Assembly (NCBI GenBank): GCA_904420505.1
Contig: CAJFVS010000066.1
Location: 1-32,231 of the forward strand
Direction of reading: 5' to 3'
DNA: 32,231 bases
DNA from: Candidatus Alloruminococcus vanvlietii
GTDB taxonomy: Bacteria > Bacillota > Clostridia > Oscillospirales > Ruminococcaceae
Positions 14,981 to 22,501 of the stretch are shown here, piece by piece (position 1 is the first letter of the stretch; the number at the start of each line of letters is the position of its first letter). Under the pieces are notes generated by a model that was given only the letters and a program-made list of their open reading frames with translations, did not search any database and was not told where the DNA came from. Both the position numbers and the translations under genes were made by a program.

Positions 14981-16960
14981 TTAGCGAACCCGTGCCCCGC
15001 AGGGAACCGCATCGTCTACAAATACCACCTGTGCGTCGCCATTGGGTAAGGTGGCGGCCAAAATCATGCCGTTGGATGTAATGCCGCGCAGCTTGGCGGG
15101 GGCCAGGTTTTTCACGCACAGCACTTTTTTGCCAATTAACTCTTGCGGGGTGTACCATTTGGCAATGCCTGCCACCAGCTGGCGGCGGCCTTCGCCGTCG
15201 TCCACAATGAGCTTGAGCAGCTTGTCGGCCTTTTCAATTTTTTCACATTCTAGAATTTGCACCACCGAAAGATGTACTTTCATAAAATCGTCAAAAGTGA
15301 TGACGCCTTCGGGGGTTTCCTCTTTTTTGGCAGGGGCTTTGGCCTGTGCTTTGGCGGGAGCCTCTTCTTTGTGCTCAACGCCGTTTGCCTTGTCCATCGC
15401 CGCTTGCAGCTCTTCAAGCTCCTTGGCCATGTCAATGCGCGGGAAAAGCGTTTCGCCCTTGTGCACGGTTAAGGTGTGGGGCAAACGCCCAAACTGCGCG
15501 GCACTTGACCATTCGGTCAGCTCCTGCGGGCAGCCGATTTGCGCAAAAATTTTGGGCGAGGTTGCGGGCATGAAGGGCGAAAGCAGCACCGCGGCAATGC
15601 GGATGGATTCGCAAAGGTTGTACAAAACGCAGGCCAGGCGGGCGCGCTTGGTTTCGTCTTTGCCCAGCACCCAGGGCGCGGTTTCGTCAATGTATTTGTT
15701 GGTGCGGGAAATGAGCTTGAAAATTTCGGTAAGCGCGTTGGGAAATTGCAGGTGCTCCAGGTAATTTTCCACCTTGGGCTTTAACTCGTTTGCCATCGCG
15801 ATAAGCTCGCCGTCCAGCGCATCGGTTTCAAAATCTTCGGGCAAAGTGGAGCCAAAATATTTGTCAATCATCGAAACCGTGCGGGAGACCAGGTTGCCCA
15901 AATCGTTTGCCAAATCCGCGTTGATGCGGTTGATGAGCGATTCGTTGGAGAAAATGCCGTCTGCCCCAAAGGGGATTTCGCGCAGCAGGTAGTAACGCAC
16001 AGCGTCCACCCCGTAGCGGTTGCACAAAACCACCGGGTCTACCACGTTGCCTTTGGATTTGCTCATCTTGCCGCCTTCTAAGAGCAGCCAGCCGTGGCCG
16101 AAAATCTTTTTGGGCAGCGGCAGCTTGAGCGCCATGAGCATAGCGGGCCAGATGATAGAATGGAAACGCACGATTTCTTTGGCCATTAGGTGGATGTCCG
16201 CCGGCCAGTAGCGTTCAAAATCGTGGTATTGCTCGTTTTCATACCCCAAAGCGGAGATGTAGTTGGAAAGCGCGTCCACCCAGACGTACACCACATGGCC
16301 GGGGTCAAATTCCACCGGTACGCCCCAGTCAAAGCTGGTGCGCGAAACGCACAAATCCTCCAGCCCGGGCTTGATGAAATTGTTGATCATCTCGTTCATG
16401 CGGGTGTGGGGCTCTATAAAATCGGGGCGCTCTTCGTACAATTTTAAAATACGGTCCGCATAGGCCGAAAGCCTGAAAAAGTACGCTTCTTCTTCGGCTT
16501 CTATCACGTCGCGCCCGCAGTCGGGGCATTTGCCGTCTACAAGCTGGCTTTCGGTCCAGAACGATTCGCAGGGGGTGCAGTATTTGCCCTTGTAGGTGCC
16601 TTTGTAAATATCGCCCTGTTCGTACAGGCGCCGGAAGATTTTTTGCACCGTCTGAATATGGTAAGGGTCGGTTGTGCGCACAAAGCGGTCGTTGGAGATG
16701 TTGAGTAACTTCCACAAATCCTGGATGCCCGCCACAATTTTGTCCACATATTCCTTGGGGGTTACGCCTTTTTCGGCGGCCTTGTCCGCAATTTTTTGGC
16801 CGTGTTCGTCGGTTCCGGTTAAAAACATCACATCAAAGCCCTGCATTCGTTTGTACCTAGCCATCGTGTCCGCTGCAACGGTGGTGTACCCGTGGCCGAT
16901 ATGCAGCTTGTCCGACGGGTAATAGATGGGGGTAGTGATGTAAAAAGGCTGTTTGCTCAT
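14981..16960 (-). CDS. metG: Methionine-tRNA ligase
   Basis: Charges initiator and elongator tRNA-Met. The 659 residues match dimeric bacterial MetRS. Class I synthetase signatures are visible: HIGHGYTT (HIGH) near residue 20 and KMSKSKGN (KMSKS) near 295. A Cys pair region, CTPCESFWTESQ then CPDCGRDV, is the zinc knuckle. The C-terminus (about 550-659) is an EMAPII/Arc1p-type tRNA-binding domain (HLSVVQILECEKIEKADKLL, VAGIAKWYTPQELIGKKV). An Ala/Lys-rich linker (APAKAQAKAPAKKEE) joins it to the core. The ATG at 16960 has AGGAGGA 7 nt upstream. No T-box leader was found in the short spacer above it. Confidence 0.97.
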   Translation of the reverse strand: MSKQPFYITTPIYYPSDKLHIGHGYTTVAADTMARYKRMQGFDVMFLTGTDEHGQKIADKAAEKGVTPKEYVDKIVAGIQDLWKLLNISNDRFVRTTDPYHIQTVQKIFRRLYEQGDIYKGTYKGKYCTPCESFWTESQLVDGKCPDCGRDVIEAEEEAYFFRLSAYADRILKLYEERPDFIEPHTRMNEMINNFIKPGLEDLCVSRTSFDWGVPVEFDPGHVVYVWVDALSNYISALGYENEQYHDFERYWPADIHLMAKEIVRFHSIIWPAMLMALKLPLPKKIFGHGWLLLEGGKMSKSKGNVVDPVVLCNRYGVDAVRYYLLREIPFGADGIFSNESLINRINADLANDLGNLVSRTVSMIDKYFGSTLPEDFETDALDGELIAMANELKPKVENYLEHLQFPNALTEIFKLISRTNKYIDETAPWVLGKDETKRARLACVLYNLCESIRIAAVLLSPFMPATSPKIFAQIGCPQELTEWSSAAQFGRLPHTLTVHKGETLFPRIDMAKELEELQAAMDKANGVEHKEEAPAKAQAKAPAKKEETPEGVITFDDFMKVHLSVVQILECEKIEKADKLLKLIVDDGEGRRQLVAGIAKWYTPQELIGKKVLCVKNLAPAKLRGITSNGMILAATLPNGDAQVVFVDDAVPCGARVR

Positions 16961-17024
16961 AATGCGTCCTCCTAAAAATGAATTGGGGCCCAAAGGGCCG
17001 ATGTGATGATGATTTCAATGTCTT

Positions 17025-17033
17025 ATTATAGCA
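17025..17033 (-). promoter_or_regulatory. Extended -10 promoter of metG
   Basis: Minus strand TGC followed by a perfect TATAAT (17025-17030). No good -35 box was seen. It lies in the 96-bp gap between the SDR gene and metG, about 65 bp before the metG start. Confidence 0.65.
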
Positions 17034-17056
17034 GACAATCCGCGAAAATAAAAGGG

Positions 17057-17794
17057 TTATATCACAAAACCGCCGCTGGGGCTTAACACCTGCCCGGTAA
17101 TAAAAGAAGCCTGTTCGCTTGCCAAAAAATATACCGCATTCGCCGCTTCCGCCGGGGTGCCGATGCGCCCCAAAGGGGTTTCTTCCTGCAAATCGTGGAT
17201 GGCCTGGGAATCCAGATGGGCGTTTATGTCGGTGTCAATCACGCCTGGGGCCACGCAGTTTACCCGGATATGGCTTGGGCCCCATTCCTTGGCAAGCGAA
17301 CGGCTGAACCCAATCACCGCCGCTTTGGAAGCGGCGTACAGCGCCTCGCACGAAGCGCCAACAAGCCCCCAAACCGAGGAAACGTTCACCACCGCGCCGC
17401 CCCCTTGCTTAAGAAAATACGGCAGAACGCTTTGGCAGGCCACCATGGTGCTAATCAAATTGACGTTGAGCACCTTTTGGATTTCTTCCAAGGTAACATC
17501 GTTTATGGGCGCTTGTAAGGGCGCGATGCCGGCGTTGTTGACAAGCGCGTCGATGCGCCCGAAAACGCGCGCAGCCTGGTCGATTAAAAAACGGGCCTGT
17601 TCGGGGTTTGTAAGGTCCGCCTTTAGGCAAAAGGCGTCCTGCCCCTGGGATAAAAGCTCCTGCTGCAAGGCACTTGCCATAGCGGCGCTTTGGTTGTAAT
17701 GGATGAGCACCCGCCATCCGTTTTGCGCAAATACCCTGGCGCACGCGGCGCCTATCCCGCGCGAAGCCCCTGTAATCAACACCACTTTGTCCAT
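17057..17794 (-). CDS. SDR-family NAD(P)-dependent oxidoreductase (FabG-like)
   Basis: A classical short-chain dehydrogenase of 245 residues. Rossmann motif TGASRGIGAACA is near residue 8. NNAGIAPL follows, then the catalytic Ser in NVSSVWG and the YxxxK pair in YAASKAAVIGF. The C-terminal FITGQVLSPSGGFVI is typical of FabG-like proteins. The substrate is unknown: 3-oxoacyl-ACP reduction is possible, but with no fatty acid genes nearby a dedicated FabG role is not supported. The ATG at 17794 is preferred; AAAGGATGG lies about 8 nt upstream, whereas earlier ATGs are too close to the site or overlap the promoter. It is divergent from an AAA ATPase gene. Confidence 0.93.
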   Translation of the reverse strand: MDKVVLITGASRGIGAACARVFAQNGWRVLIHYNQSAAMASALQQELLSQGQDAFCLKADLTNPEQARFLIDQAARVFGRIDALVNNAGIAPLQAPINDVTLEEIQKVLNVNLISTMVACQSVLPYFLKQGGGAVVNVSSVWGLVGASCEALYAASKAAVIGFSRSLAKEWGPSHIRVNCVAPGVIDTDINAHLDSQAIHDLQEETPLGRIGTPAEAANAVYFLASEQASFITGQVLSPSGGFVI

Positions 17795-17821
17795 GTTTGT
17801 TGCCATCCTTTCTGTATGTTT

Positions 17822-17830
17822 AGTATACCA
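17822..17830 (-). promoter_or_regulatory. Extended -10 promoter of the SDR gene
   Basis: Minus strand TGGTATACT: -10 box TATACT at 17822-17827 with TGG in front. No clear -35 box. Confidence 0.6.
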
Positions 17831-17904
17831 AAATATGGGGCAAAAAACAGCCCGCTGCACGTTTTTTTTACAGTATGGTGCGGCTTTTCGCCAAAGGTTT
17901 TTGG

Positions 17905-17913
17905 TGGTATACT
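17905..17913 (+). promoter_or_regulatory. Extended -10 promoter of the AAA ATPase gene
   Basis: TGGTATACT ends at 17913 (TATACT 17908-17913). It is the same nine bases as the divergent SDR promoter 80 bp away. Confidence 0.6.
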
Positions 17914-17994
17914 GTTTTTAAAACCGCCCTGCCAAAGCAGCGTATGCCTGGCGCGGCGGGAAAAATCAACCCAAAACGCAAAGGAGGGGTGTGC

Positions 17995-18744
17995 ATGAAC
18001 GGCAATTACATAGCGCGTGTAAGCCTAAAATATCCGGTGGACCCGCGCAGCTACCTTGCGCGCCTGCCGGTGGTGCAGTATTTGATGAAAACGCCTTATT
18101 TGGAATTTTCCCGCCCGGTTACCTTTTTGGTGGGGGAAAACGGCACGGGCAAATCCACGCTGCTGGAGGCCATTGCCGTGGCCTATGGTTTTAACGCCGA
18201 AGGAGGCAGCCGCAATTTTTCCTTTTCCACCCGCGATACCCACTCCAAGCTGTATGAATCCATCGCCATATCCCGCCGGCGCTACCCCAAGGATACGTTT
18301 TTTCTGCGGGCGGAAAGCTTTTACAATGTGGCCTCCCAGGTGGACGATTTGGAAAATGATGGCCCGCCGGGGTTTTTGCAGGGCTTTGGCGGGCGCTCGC
18401 TGCATGCGCAGTCGCACGGGGAGAGCTTTTTGGCGCTTGTGCAAAACCGGTTTCGCGGCCAGGGGCTGTATCTGCTCGACGAGCCGGAGGCCGCGCTTTC
18501 GCCCAGCAAAATTTTAACCTTGATAGCGCAGATAGATTATCTGGTGAAAAACGATTCGCAGTTTCTCATCGCCACCCATTCGCCCATGTTGATGGCCTAC
18601 CCCAACGCGCAGATTTACGTGTTAAGCGGGCAGGGCATAGAAGAAACGCCCTATAAGCAAACCGAGCATTATCTGCTGACCAAGCGCTTTTTGGACAACC
18701 CCGAGCGTATGCTGCGGTATCTACTGGAGGAGGGCGAAGAATAA
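17995..18744 (+). CDS. AAA-family ATPase (predicted ABC-like ATPase, COG3910 type)
   Basis: A 249-residue soluble ATPase with ABC/SMC-like motifs. Walker A GENGTGKST is at about residues 47-55. The signature-like SHGESFLALVQ follows in the second half, then Walker B with LYLLDEPEAALSP and the switch His in LIATHSPMLMAYP. There is no transmembrane segment and no coiled-coil arm, so it is not a transporter subunit or full SMC protein. Proteins of this type occur widely in bacteria without a known role. The ATG at 17995 has AAAGGAGGGG 6-8 nt upstream. It has its own promoter and is followed by the galM promoter, so it is probably monocistronic. Confidence 0.9.
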   Translation: MNGNYIARVSLKYPVDPRSYLARLPVVQYLMKTPYLEFSRPVTFLVGENGTGKSTLLEAIAVAYGFNAEGGSRNFSFSTRDTHSKLYESIAISRRRYPKDTFFLRAESFYNVASQVDDLENDGPPGFLQGFGGRSLHAQSHGESFLALVQNRFRGQGLYLLDEPEAALSPSKILTLIAQIDYLVKNDSQFLIATHSPMLMAYPNAQIYVLSGQGIEETPYKQTEHYLLTKRFLDNPERMLRYLLEEGEE

Positions 18745-18771
18745 ATGTTAAAAAATTCACACGCCTTTTGC

Positions 18772-18800
18772 TTGACCTGACAAGAAAGGTTGGGTACAAT
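18772..18800 (+). promoter_or_regulatory. Promoter of galM
   Basis: TTGACC (18772-18777), a 17-bp spacer and TACAAT (18795-18800), about 45 bp before galM. Confidence 0.85.
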
Positions 18801-18844
18801 AAAACTATATGGGTTTGCCCATGAAAAAGGAGGGATATGGGGTT

Positions 18845-19888
18845 ATGAAGATACAGAAAAAAGAAACCCCCTATGTGTTCAATTCCCGCCCGGTTTGCGT
18901 ATACGAACTGGAGAACCAAAACGGGATGAAAATGAGCGTGACCAACGCCGGCTGCAGCGTGCTGACACTGCTTGTGCCGGATAAAAACGGCAATTTGGCC
19001 GACGTGATGTTGGGCTACCGCGACATGTTCGACTACGCGTATAACAAAAACCACTTCGGCGCGGTAATCGGCCGGGTGGCCAACCGCATAGCGGGCGGCA
19101 AATTTACCTTAAACGGCAAGGAATACCACCTGCAGGTGAACAACCTGGGGGTAAACAACCTGCATTCGGGCGACACCGGGTTTGACAAAGTGGTGTTTGA
19201 TTCGCACATAGAAGGGGACAAGATTGCCTTCACCACCCGCCTGCTGGACAACGAGGGCGGCTTCCCCGGCAACATGGATGTGAAAATCTCCTACCAGCTG
19301 ACCGACGACAACGAATGGGTGCTGGAATACGAGGGCGTGTGTGACCAGGATACCATCGTCAACATGACCAACCATTCGTTTTTCAATTTGGCGGGCGCCG
19401 CTTCGGGCAGCATTGAAAACCATGAGTTGATGCTGTGCGCAGACCAATACGTGCCGGTAAACGAAAACCTCATCCCCACCGGGGAACTGGTAGATGTAGC
19501 GGGCACCCCGTTTGATTTTCGTTCCTTCAAGCGCATTGGGCAGGATATTGGCGCCGATGACGGGCAGATTGTACGCTGCGGCGGATACGACCACAGCTTT
19601 GTGCTAAAGGGCGAGGGCTACCGTAAGGTGGCCGAGGTGTACGAGCCAAGCTCCGGGCGCGTAATGGAGGTGATTACCACCAAACCGGCCCTGCAATTTT
19701 ATTCGGGCAACTTTTTGGACGGCACCCCCCGCGGCAAAGACGGGGTAAACTACCAAAAACGCGGCGGGCTGTGTTTGGAAACCCATTACCTGCCCAACGC
19801 TATCAACGAGCCGAATTTCGACAGCCATATTCTAAAAGCCAATGAACGCTATTACCACAAAACCGCGTACCGCTTTGGCGTACGCTAA
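18845..19888 (+). CDS. galM: Aldose 1-epimerase (galactose mutarotase)
   Basis: Interconverts alpha and beta anomers of aldoses such as galactose and glucose. The 347 residues match GalM. Motifs present are FGAVIGRVANRIAGGKF, NLHSGDTGFDKV, NMTNHSFFNLAG with the catalytic His, GGYDHSFVL, LQFYSGNFLDG and GLCLETHYLPNA with the catalytic Glu. The start is set at ATG 18845, about 10 nt after AAGGAGGG; an ORF extension to 18809 would include that site inside the gene. A gene for an RpiB-like isomerase follows 22 bp later, so the pair may serve one sugar route, but the sugar is not identifiable. Confidence 0.95.
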   Translation: MKIQKKETPYVFNSRPVCVYELENQNGMKMSVTNAGCSVLTLLVPDKNGNLADVMLGYRDMFDYAYNKNHFGAVIGRVANRIAGGKFTLNGKEYHLQVNNLGVNNLHSGDTGFDKVVFDSHIEGDKIAFTTRLLDNEGGFPGNMDVKISYQLTDDNEWVLEYEGVCDQDTIVNMTNHSFFNLAGAASGSIENHELMLCADQYVPVNENLIPTGELVDVAGTPFDFRSFKRIGQDIGADDGQIVRCGGYDHSFVLKGEGYRKVAEVYEPSSGRVMEVITTKPALQFYSGNFLDGTPRGKDGVNYQKRGGLCLETHYLPNAINEPNFDSHILKANERYYHKTAYRFGVR

Positions 19889-19910
19889 AATAAAAAGAGA
19901 GGGATTTTTT

Positions 19911-20534
19911 ATGAAAATTGCTGTATTAGTGGAACTGAGCACCGCACACCGCGCACAAGTGGTGATGGAAGAAGTGAAAAAAACCGGCCATGAGGTGTAC
20001 AACGCCAGCATGTCTTCGCCGGAGGACGAGTTGCAGCTCAATTACCTGCAAACCGGCCTGATGAGCGCCATTTTATTGAACACCCATGCGGTGGATTTTG
20101 TCATCGGCGGCTGCGGCACCGGCCAAGGCTACTTGATTAGCGCCAACCAGTACCCCAATGTATACTGCGGGCATATCCTTTCACCGCTGGATGCCTTTTT
20201 GTTCTCCCAAATCAACGGGGGCAACTGCGTGTCGCTGGCCTTTAACGAAGGCTGGGGCTGGGGCGGCGAGGTCAACCTCCAGTACATTTTGGAAAAACTG
20301 TTCTGCTGCCCGGTTGGCGGCGGCTTCCCGCGCGAGCGCGAAGTGCCCCAGAGAACGTTCCGCGAAAAACTGTGCAACGTATCGGTTGCTACCCACAAGG
20401 ATATGGAGCAGATTGTAAAAGATTTGGACCAGGATATGGTAAAAGACTGCTTTAAACAACCGGTATTCTGCCAGCTGTTAAAAGATGCGCATGACCCGCT
20501 GGCCGACCGTTTGCTGGCTACATACGCAAAATAA
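19911..20534 (+). CDS. RpiB/LacA/LacB-family sugar-phosphate isomerase, long divergent form
   Basis: A 207-residue protein related to ribose-5-phosphate isomerase B and galactose-6-phosphate isomerase. The family's CGTG motif is clear in FVIGGCGTGQGYLISANQYP, where the Cys acts in catalysis in RpiB. The N-terminal SDHAG motif of classical RpiB is missing; the equivalent region reads AVLVELSTAHRA. It is also about 55 residues longer than usual RpiB, with a C-terminal part containing CNVSVATHKDMEQIVKDL. It may therefore act on a different sugar phosphate. The ATG at 19911 has AGAGAGGG about 7 nt upstream. It lies 22 bp after galM and is followed by a terminator. Confidence 0.87.
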   Translation: MKIAVLVELSTAHRAQVVMEEVKKTGHEVYNASMSSPEDELQLNYLQTGLMSAILLNTHAVDFVIGGCGTGQGYLISANQYPNVYCGHILSPLDAFLFSQINGGNCVSLAFNEGWGWGGEVNLQYILEKLFCCPVGGGFPREREVPQRTFREKLCNVSVATHKDMEQIVKDLDQDMVKDCFKQPVFCQLLKDAHDPLADRLLATYAK

Positions 20535-20550
20535 AAACAAGCTTTTTGCT

Positions 20551-20582
20551 AAGTGGCGCCGTGTAAAGCGGCGCCATTTTGT
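20551..20582 (+). terminator. Terminator of the galM-isomerase unit
   Basis: TGGCGCCG/CGGCGCCA (20554-20561 with 20569-20576) with a 7-nt loop, followed by TTTTGTTTTG. Confidence 0.92.
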
Positions 20583-20674
20583 TTTGCTTTTTTGCGGGTT
20601 TTCTCAAAACAAAAAGAGGGATACCGCTGCCCGTTATCTGTGCGCTAGGGCATATTGGGCAAAAGCAAGGGGAA

Positions 20675-20703
20675 TTGACATTTGGATAGCGGTTTGGTAA
20701 AAT
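20675..20703 (+). promoter_or_regulatory. Promoter of the ECF S component / methyltransferase unit
   Basis: A perfect TTGACA (20675-20680), a 17-bp spacer and TAAAAT (20698-20703). Confidence 0.85.
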
Positions 20704-20707
20704 ACAC

Positions 20708-20800
20708 CTATGCCCAAGAAGGGTGTGAAAAAACCGGAATGTTAGCCAAGAAGGCACAGGCGGCTTTAGGCGGCCTTGTTTTCTTGGCTTCTTTTTTGGG
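20708..20800 (+). promoter_or_regulatory. Structured leader with attenuator hairpin (candidate riboswitch)
   Basis: The leader starts just after the promoter. It contains a small hairpin ACACC/GGTGT (20704-20708 with 20721-20725 approximately), an A-rich stretch with ACCGG, and then a large hairpin closed by AGCCAAGAA/TTCTTGGCT (20744-20752 with 20781-20789). A T-rich tract (20790-20797) follows. A terminator before the first gene means transcription is probably attenuated. No known riboswitch consensus was recognised; preQ1-I was considered because of the small hairpin and A-tract but its conserved loop is absent. Confidence 0.55.
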
Positions 20801-20817
20801 AAAAAAGGGGTAGAAAT

Positions 20818-21342
20818 ATGAAAAAAAGTACTGTAAAACCGTTGGTATTTGCAGCGGTTTGTTTGGCCATTGGGCTTATTTTGCCCACCGTTTTCCACAC
20901 GCTTGCCATCCCGGGCACCATTTTTTTGCCCATGCATATCCCGGTGCTGCTGTGCGGGCTTTTGTGCGGCTGGCAGCTGGGCGGGCTTATCGGCGTGATT
21001 GTTCCGCTGTTGTGTTCGGCCCTTACGGGCATGCCGCCTATTTTCCCCACAGGGGTTGCCATGGTGTTTGAATTGTGCACTTATGGCTTGCTTGGCGGGC
21101 TGTTTTATCGTAAACTAAAATGGAACGTATATTTGGCGCTTATTGGCGGGATGGTGTGCGGGCGTGTGGTATCGGGCGTTGCCAATGCCGTATTTATGGG
21201 CATGGCAAACCAAACCTATGGGCTGCAGGCATTTGTATCGGGCGCGTTTGTTACCGCTTTGCCCGGCATTGCTATACAAATTGTGCTTATCCCGCTTATC
21301 ATCATCGCTTTGGAAAAATCCAAGCTGAGCGAGCGCCCATAA
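20818..21342 (+). CDS. ECF transporter S component (substrate unknown)
   Basis: A 174-residue membrane protein with about five or six hydrophobic helices. It fits the substrate-binding (S) component of energy-coupling factor vitamin transporters, which use a shared ATPase/T module encoded elsewhere. The LPMHIPVLLCGLLCGWQLGG segment and GMPPIFPTGVAMVFELCTYG are characteristic of a clostridial S-component family. The ligand is not known to me. The ATG at 20818 has AAAAGGGG about 9 nt upstream. It is followed 15 bp later by a methyltransferase gene, and preceded by a leader with a terminator, consistent with regulation by a small molecule. It differs from ThiW and BioY elsewhere in this window. 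Confidence 0.85.
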   Translation: MKKSTVKPLVFAAVCLAIGLILPTVFHTLAIPGTIFLPMHIPVLLCGLLCGWQLGGLIGVIVPLLCSALTGMPPIFPTGVAMVFELCTYGLLGGLFYRKLKWNVYLALIGGMVCGRVVSGVANAVFMGMANQTYGLQAFVSGAFVTALPGIAIQIVLIPLIIIALEKSKLSERP

Positions 21343-21357
21343 AAAGGAGTAAACGTT

Positions 21358-21933
21358 ATGCAGCAAATTCGCCAGTATTTTGATAACCTGGCCCCCCAAT
21401 GGGACGCTATGTGCCATCACGACGATCAAAAAGTAGAAACCATCGTCACCTTGCTAGGGCTCAAGAAGGGCAGTAAGGTAGCGGATATCGCCTGCGGCAC
21501 AGGGGTTTTGTTCCCCTTTTTGCTTGCGCGCGAGCCTTTGGGTGTGTATGGAATTGATTTATCCCCCAATATGATTGCCATAGCGCGCCAAAAACACGCC
21601 GACAAACGGCTGCATCTCACCGCGGGGGATGTGTTGGATTGGGATGAAAGCGGGTTTGATGCGGCCATTGTTTACAGCGCGTACCCGCATTTTGCCGATA
21701 AAGCCGCGCTGGCCCAAAAACTGAAGGACATCTTAAAGCCCGGCGGCCGGTTTATGGTGGCCCACAGCGAAAGCCGGCAGGTGATTGATGCGCGCCACCA
21801 AAACGGGGCGCAGGCCGTATCGGTGGGGTTAAAACCCGCAAAAGAGGAAATGCACTGGTTTGAAGCCGGTTTTTCCATCGATATTGTGGCGGACACCGAC
21901 CAGATATACATCCTTTCAGGCACCAAAAAATAA
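21358..21933 (+). CDS. Class I SAM-dependent methyltransferase
   Basis: A 191-residue protein with the SAM-binding Rossmann motif VADIACGTGVLFPFLL (motif I, about residues 42-57), acidic loop YGIDLSPNMIAIARQK, and post-motif DVLDWDESGFDAAIVYSAYPHF and LKPGGRFMVAHSES (quoted in part). The motifs give the fold but not the acceptor. It follows the S-component gene by 15 bp, with AAAAGGAG 8 nt before its ATG, so both are in one operon. The methyl acceptor could be related to the transported compound; this is inference. No metal-binding or RNA-binding domain is attached. Confidence 0.9.
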   Translation: MQQIRQYFDNLAPQWDAMCHHDDQKVETIVTLLGLKKGSKVADIACGTGVLFPFLLAREPLGVYGIDLSPNMIAIARQKHADKRLHLTAGDVLDWDESGFDAAIVYSAYPHFADKAALAQKLKDILKPGGRFMVAHSESRQVIDARHQNGAQAVSVGLKPAKEEMHWFEAGFSIDIVADTDQIYILSGTKK

Positions 21934-22058
21934 ATGCGCGGCAGCAAAAAAGCTTCGGAAAACGCCCGGCCTGTTTGGAAAAGCCGGACAAAATGGCCAA
22001 GCTGCAAAGCCGGCGTTAGGCCGTTCTTTTGCGCATTTTATAAGAGGAGGCATTGGAA

Positions 22059-22415
22059 ATGGCGGATAAAGCCGATAAAAAACAAAAAATAGCCCAGTAC
22101 AAAGCACGCAAAATCACCGGCGGGGTGTTTTGCATACGCAATACCCAAACCGGCAAGAGCCTTCTTATGGCCGAGCGGGATGTAAAAGGCAGCCAAAACC
22201 GGTTTGCGTTTTCCCAAATGACCGGAAGCTGCGTGCATATGGTTTTGCAGCAGGATTGGAAAACCTATGGCGCCCAGGCGTTTGCATTTGAAGTGCTGGA
22301 GGAGCTGGAAAAAAAGGAAGACCAGACCGACCGGGAATTTGACCAGGATTTGCAAACCTTGCTGGAGATGTGGCGCGAAAAATTTTCAGGGGAAGAATTG
22401 TATAATAAGGTTTGA
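22059..22415 (+). CDS. Small GIY-YIG nuclease-fold protein
   Basis: A 118-residue protein. The N-terminal GGVFCIRNTQTGKSLLMAE corresponds to the first strands of GIY-YIG domains. It is followed by GSQNRFAFSQMTGSCVHM and QQDWKTYGAQAFAFEVLEEL, which carry the Arg and Glu expected in the fold. Small proteins of this kind are frequent in Firmicutes and usually annotated as GIY-YIG nuclease family; their biological role is not established. The ATG at 22059 has GAGGAGG 8 nt upstream; a TTG two codons earlier is too close to the site. No nuclease partner or mobile element is near. The cupin promoter begins inside its last codons. Confidence 0.82.
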   Translation: MADKADKKQKIAQYKARKITGGVFCIRNTQTGKSLLMAERDVKGSQNRFAFSQMTGSCVHMVLQQDWKTYGAQAFAFEVLEELEKKEDQTDREFDQDLQTLLEMWREKFSGEELYNKV

Positions 22416-22440
22416 CGAAACGAAAAAATTTTGTTATCGT
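22412..22440 (+). promoter_or_regulatory. Promoter of the cupin gene
   Basis: TTGACG (22412-22417), a 17-bp spacer and TATCGT (22435-22440). The -35 box overlaps the stop codon of the preceding gene. The -10 match is moderate. Confidence 0.5.
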
Positions 22441-22501
22441 TTAAGTAATACGGCAGCGGGGAACTCTTCCGCTGTATTTTGCTGGAAATGAGGGAAACAG
22501 A

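Noticed and set aside
15042-15764. A 240-codon plus-strand ORF
   Set aside because: It is the antisense frame of metG, which is full length with intact motifs.
16961-17056. T-box leader before metG
   Set aside because: The spacer is too short and lacks the T-box sequence and specifier stem; only an extended -10 promoter and a GGGCCC-type hairpin are present.
20704-20745. preQ1-I riboswitch before the ECF S component
   Set aside because: A small hairpin with an A-tract recalls the H-type pseudoknot, but the conserved loop nucleotides and the pairing with the tail are not there.
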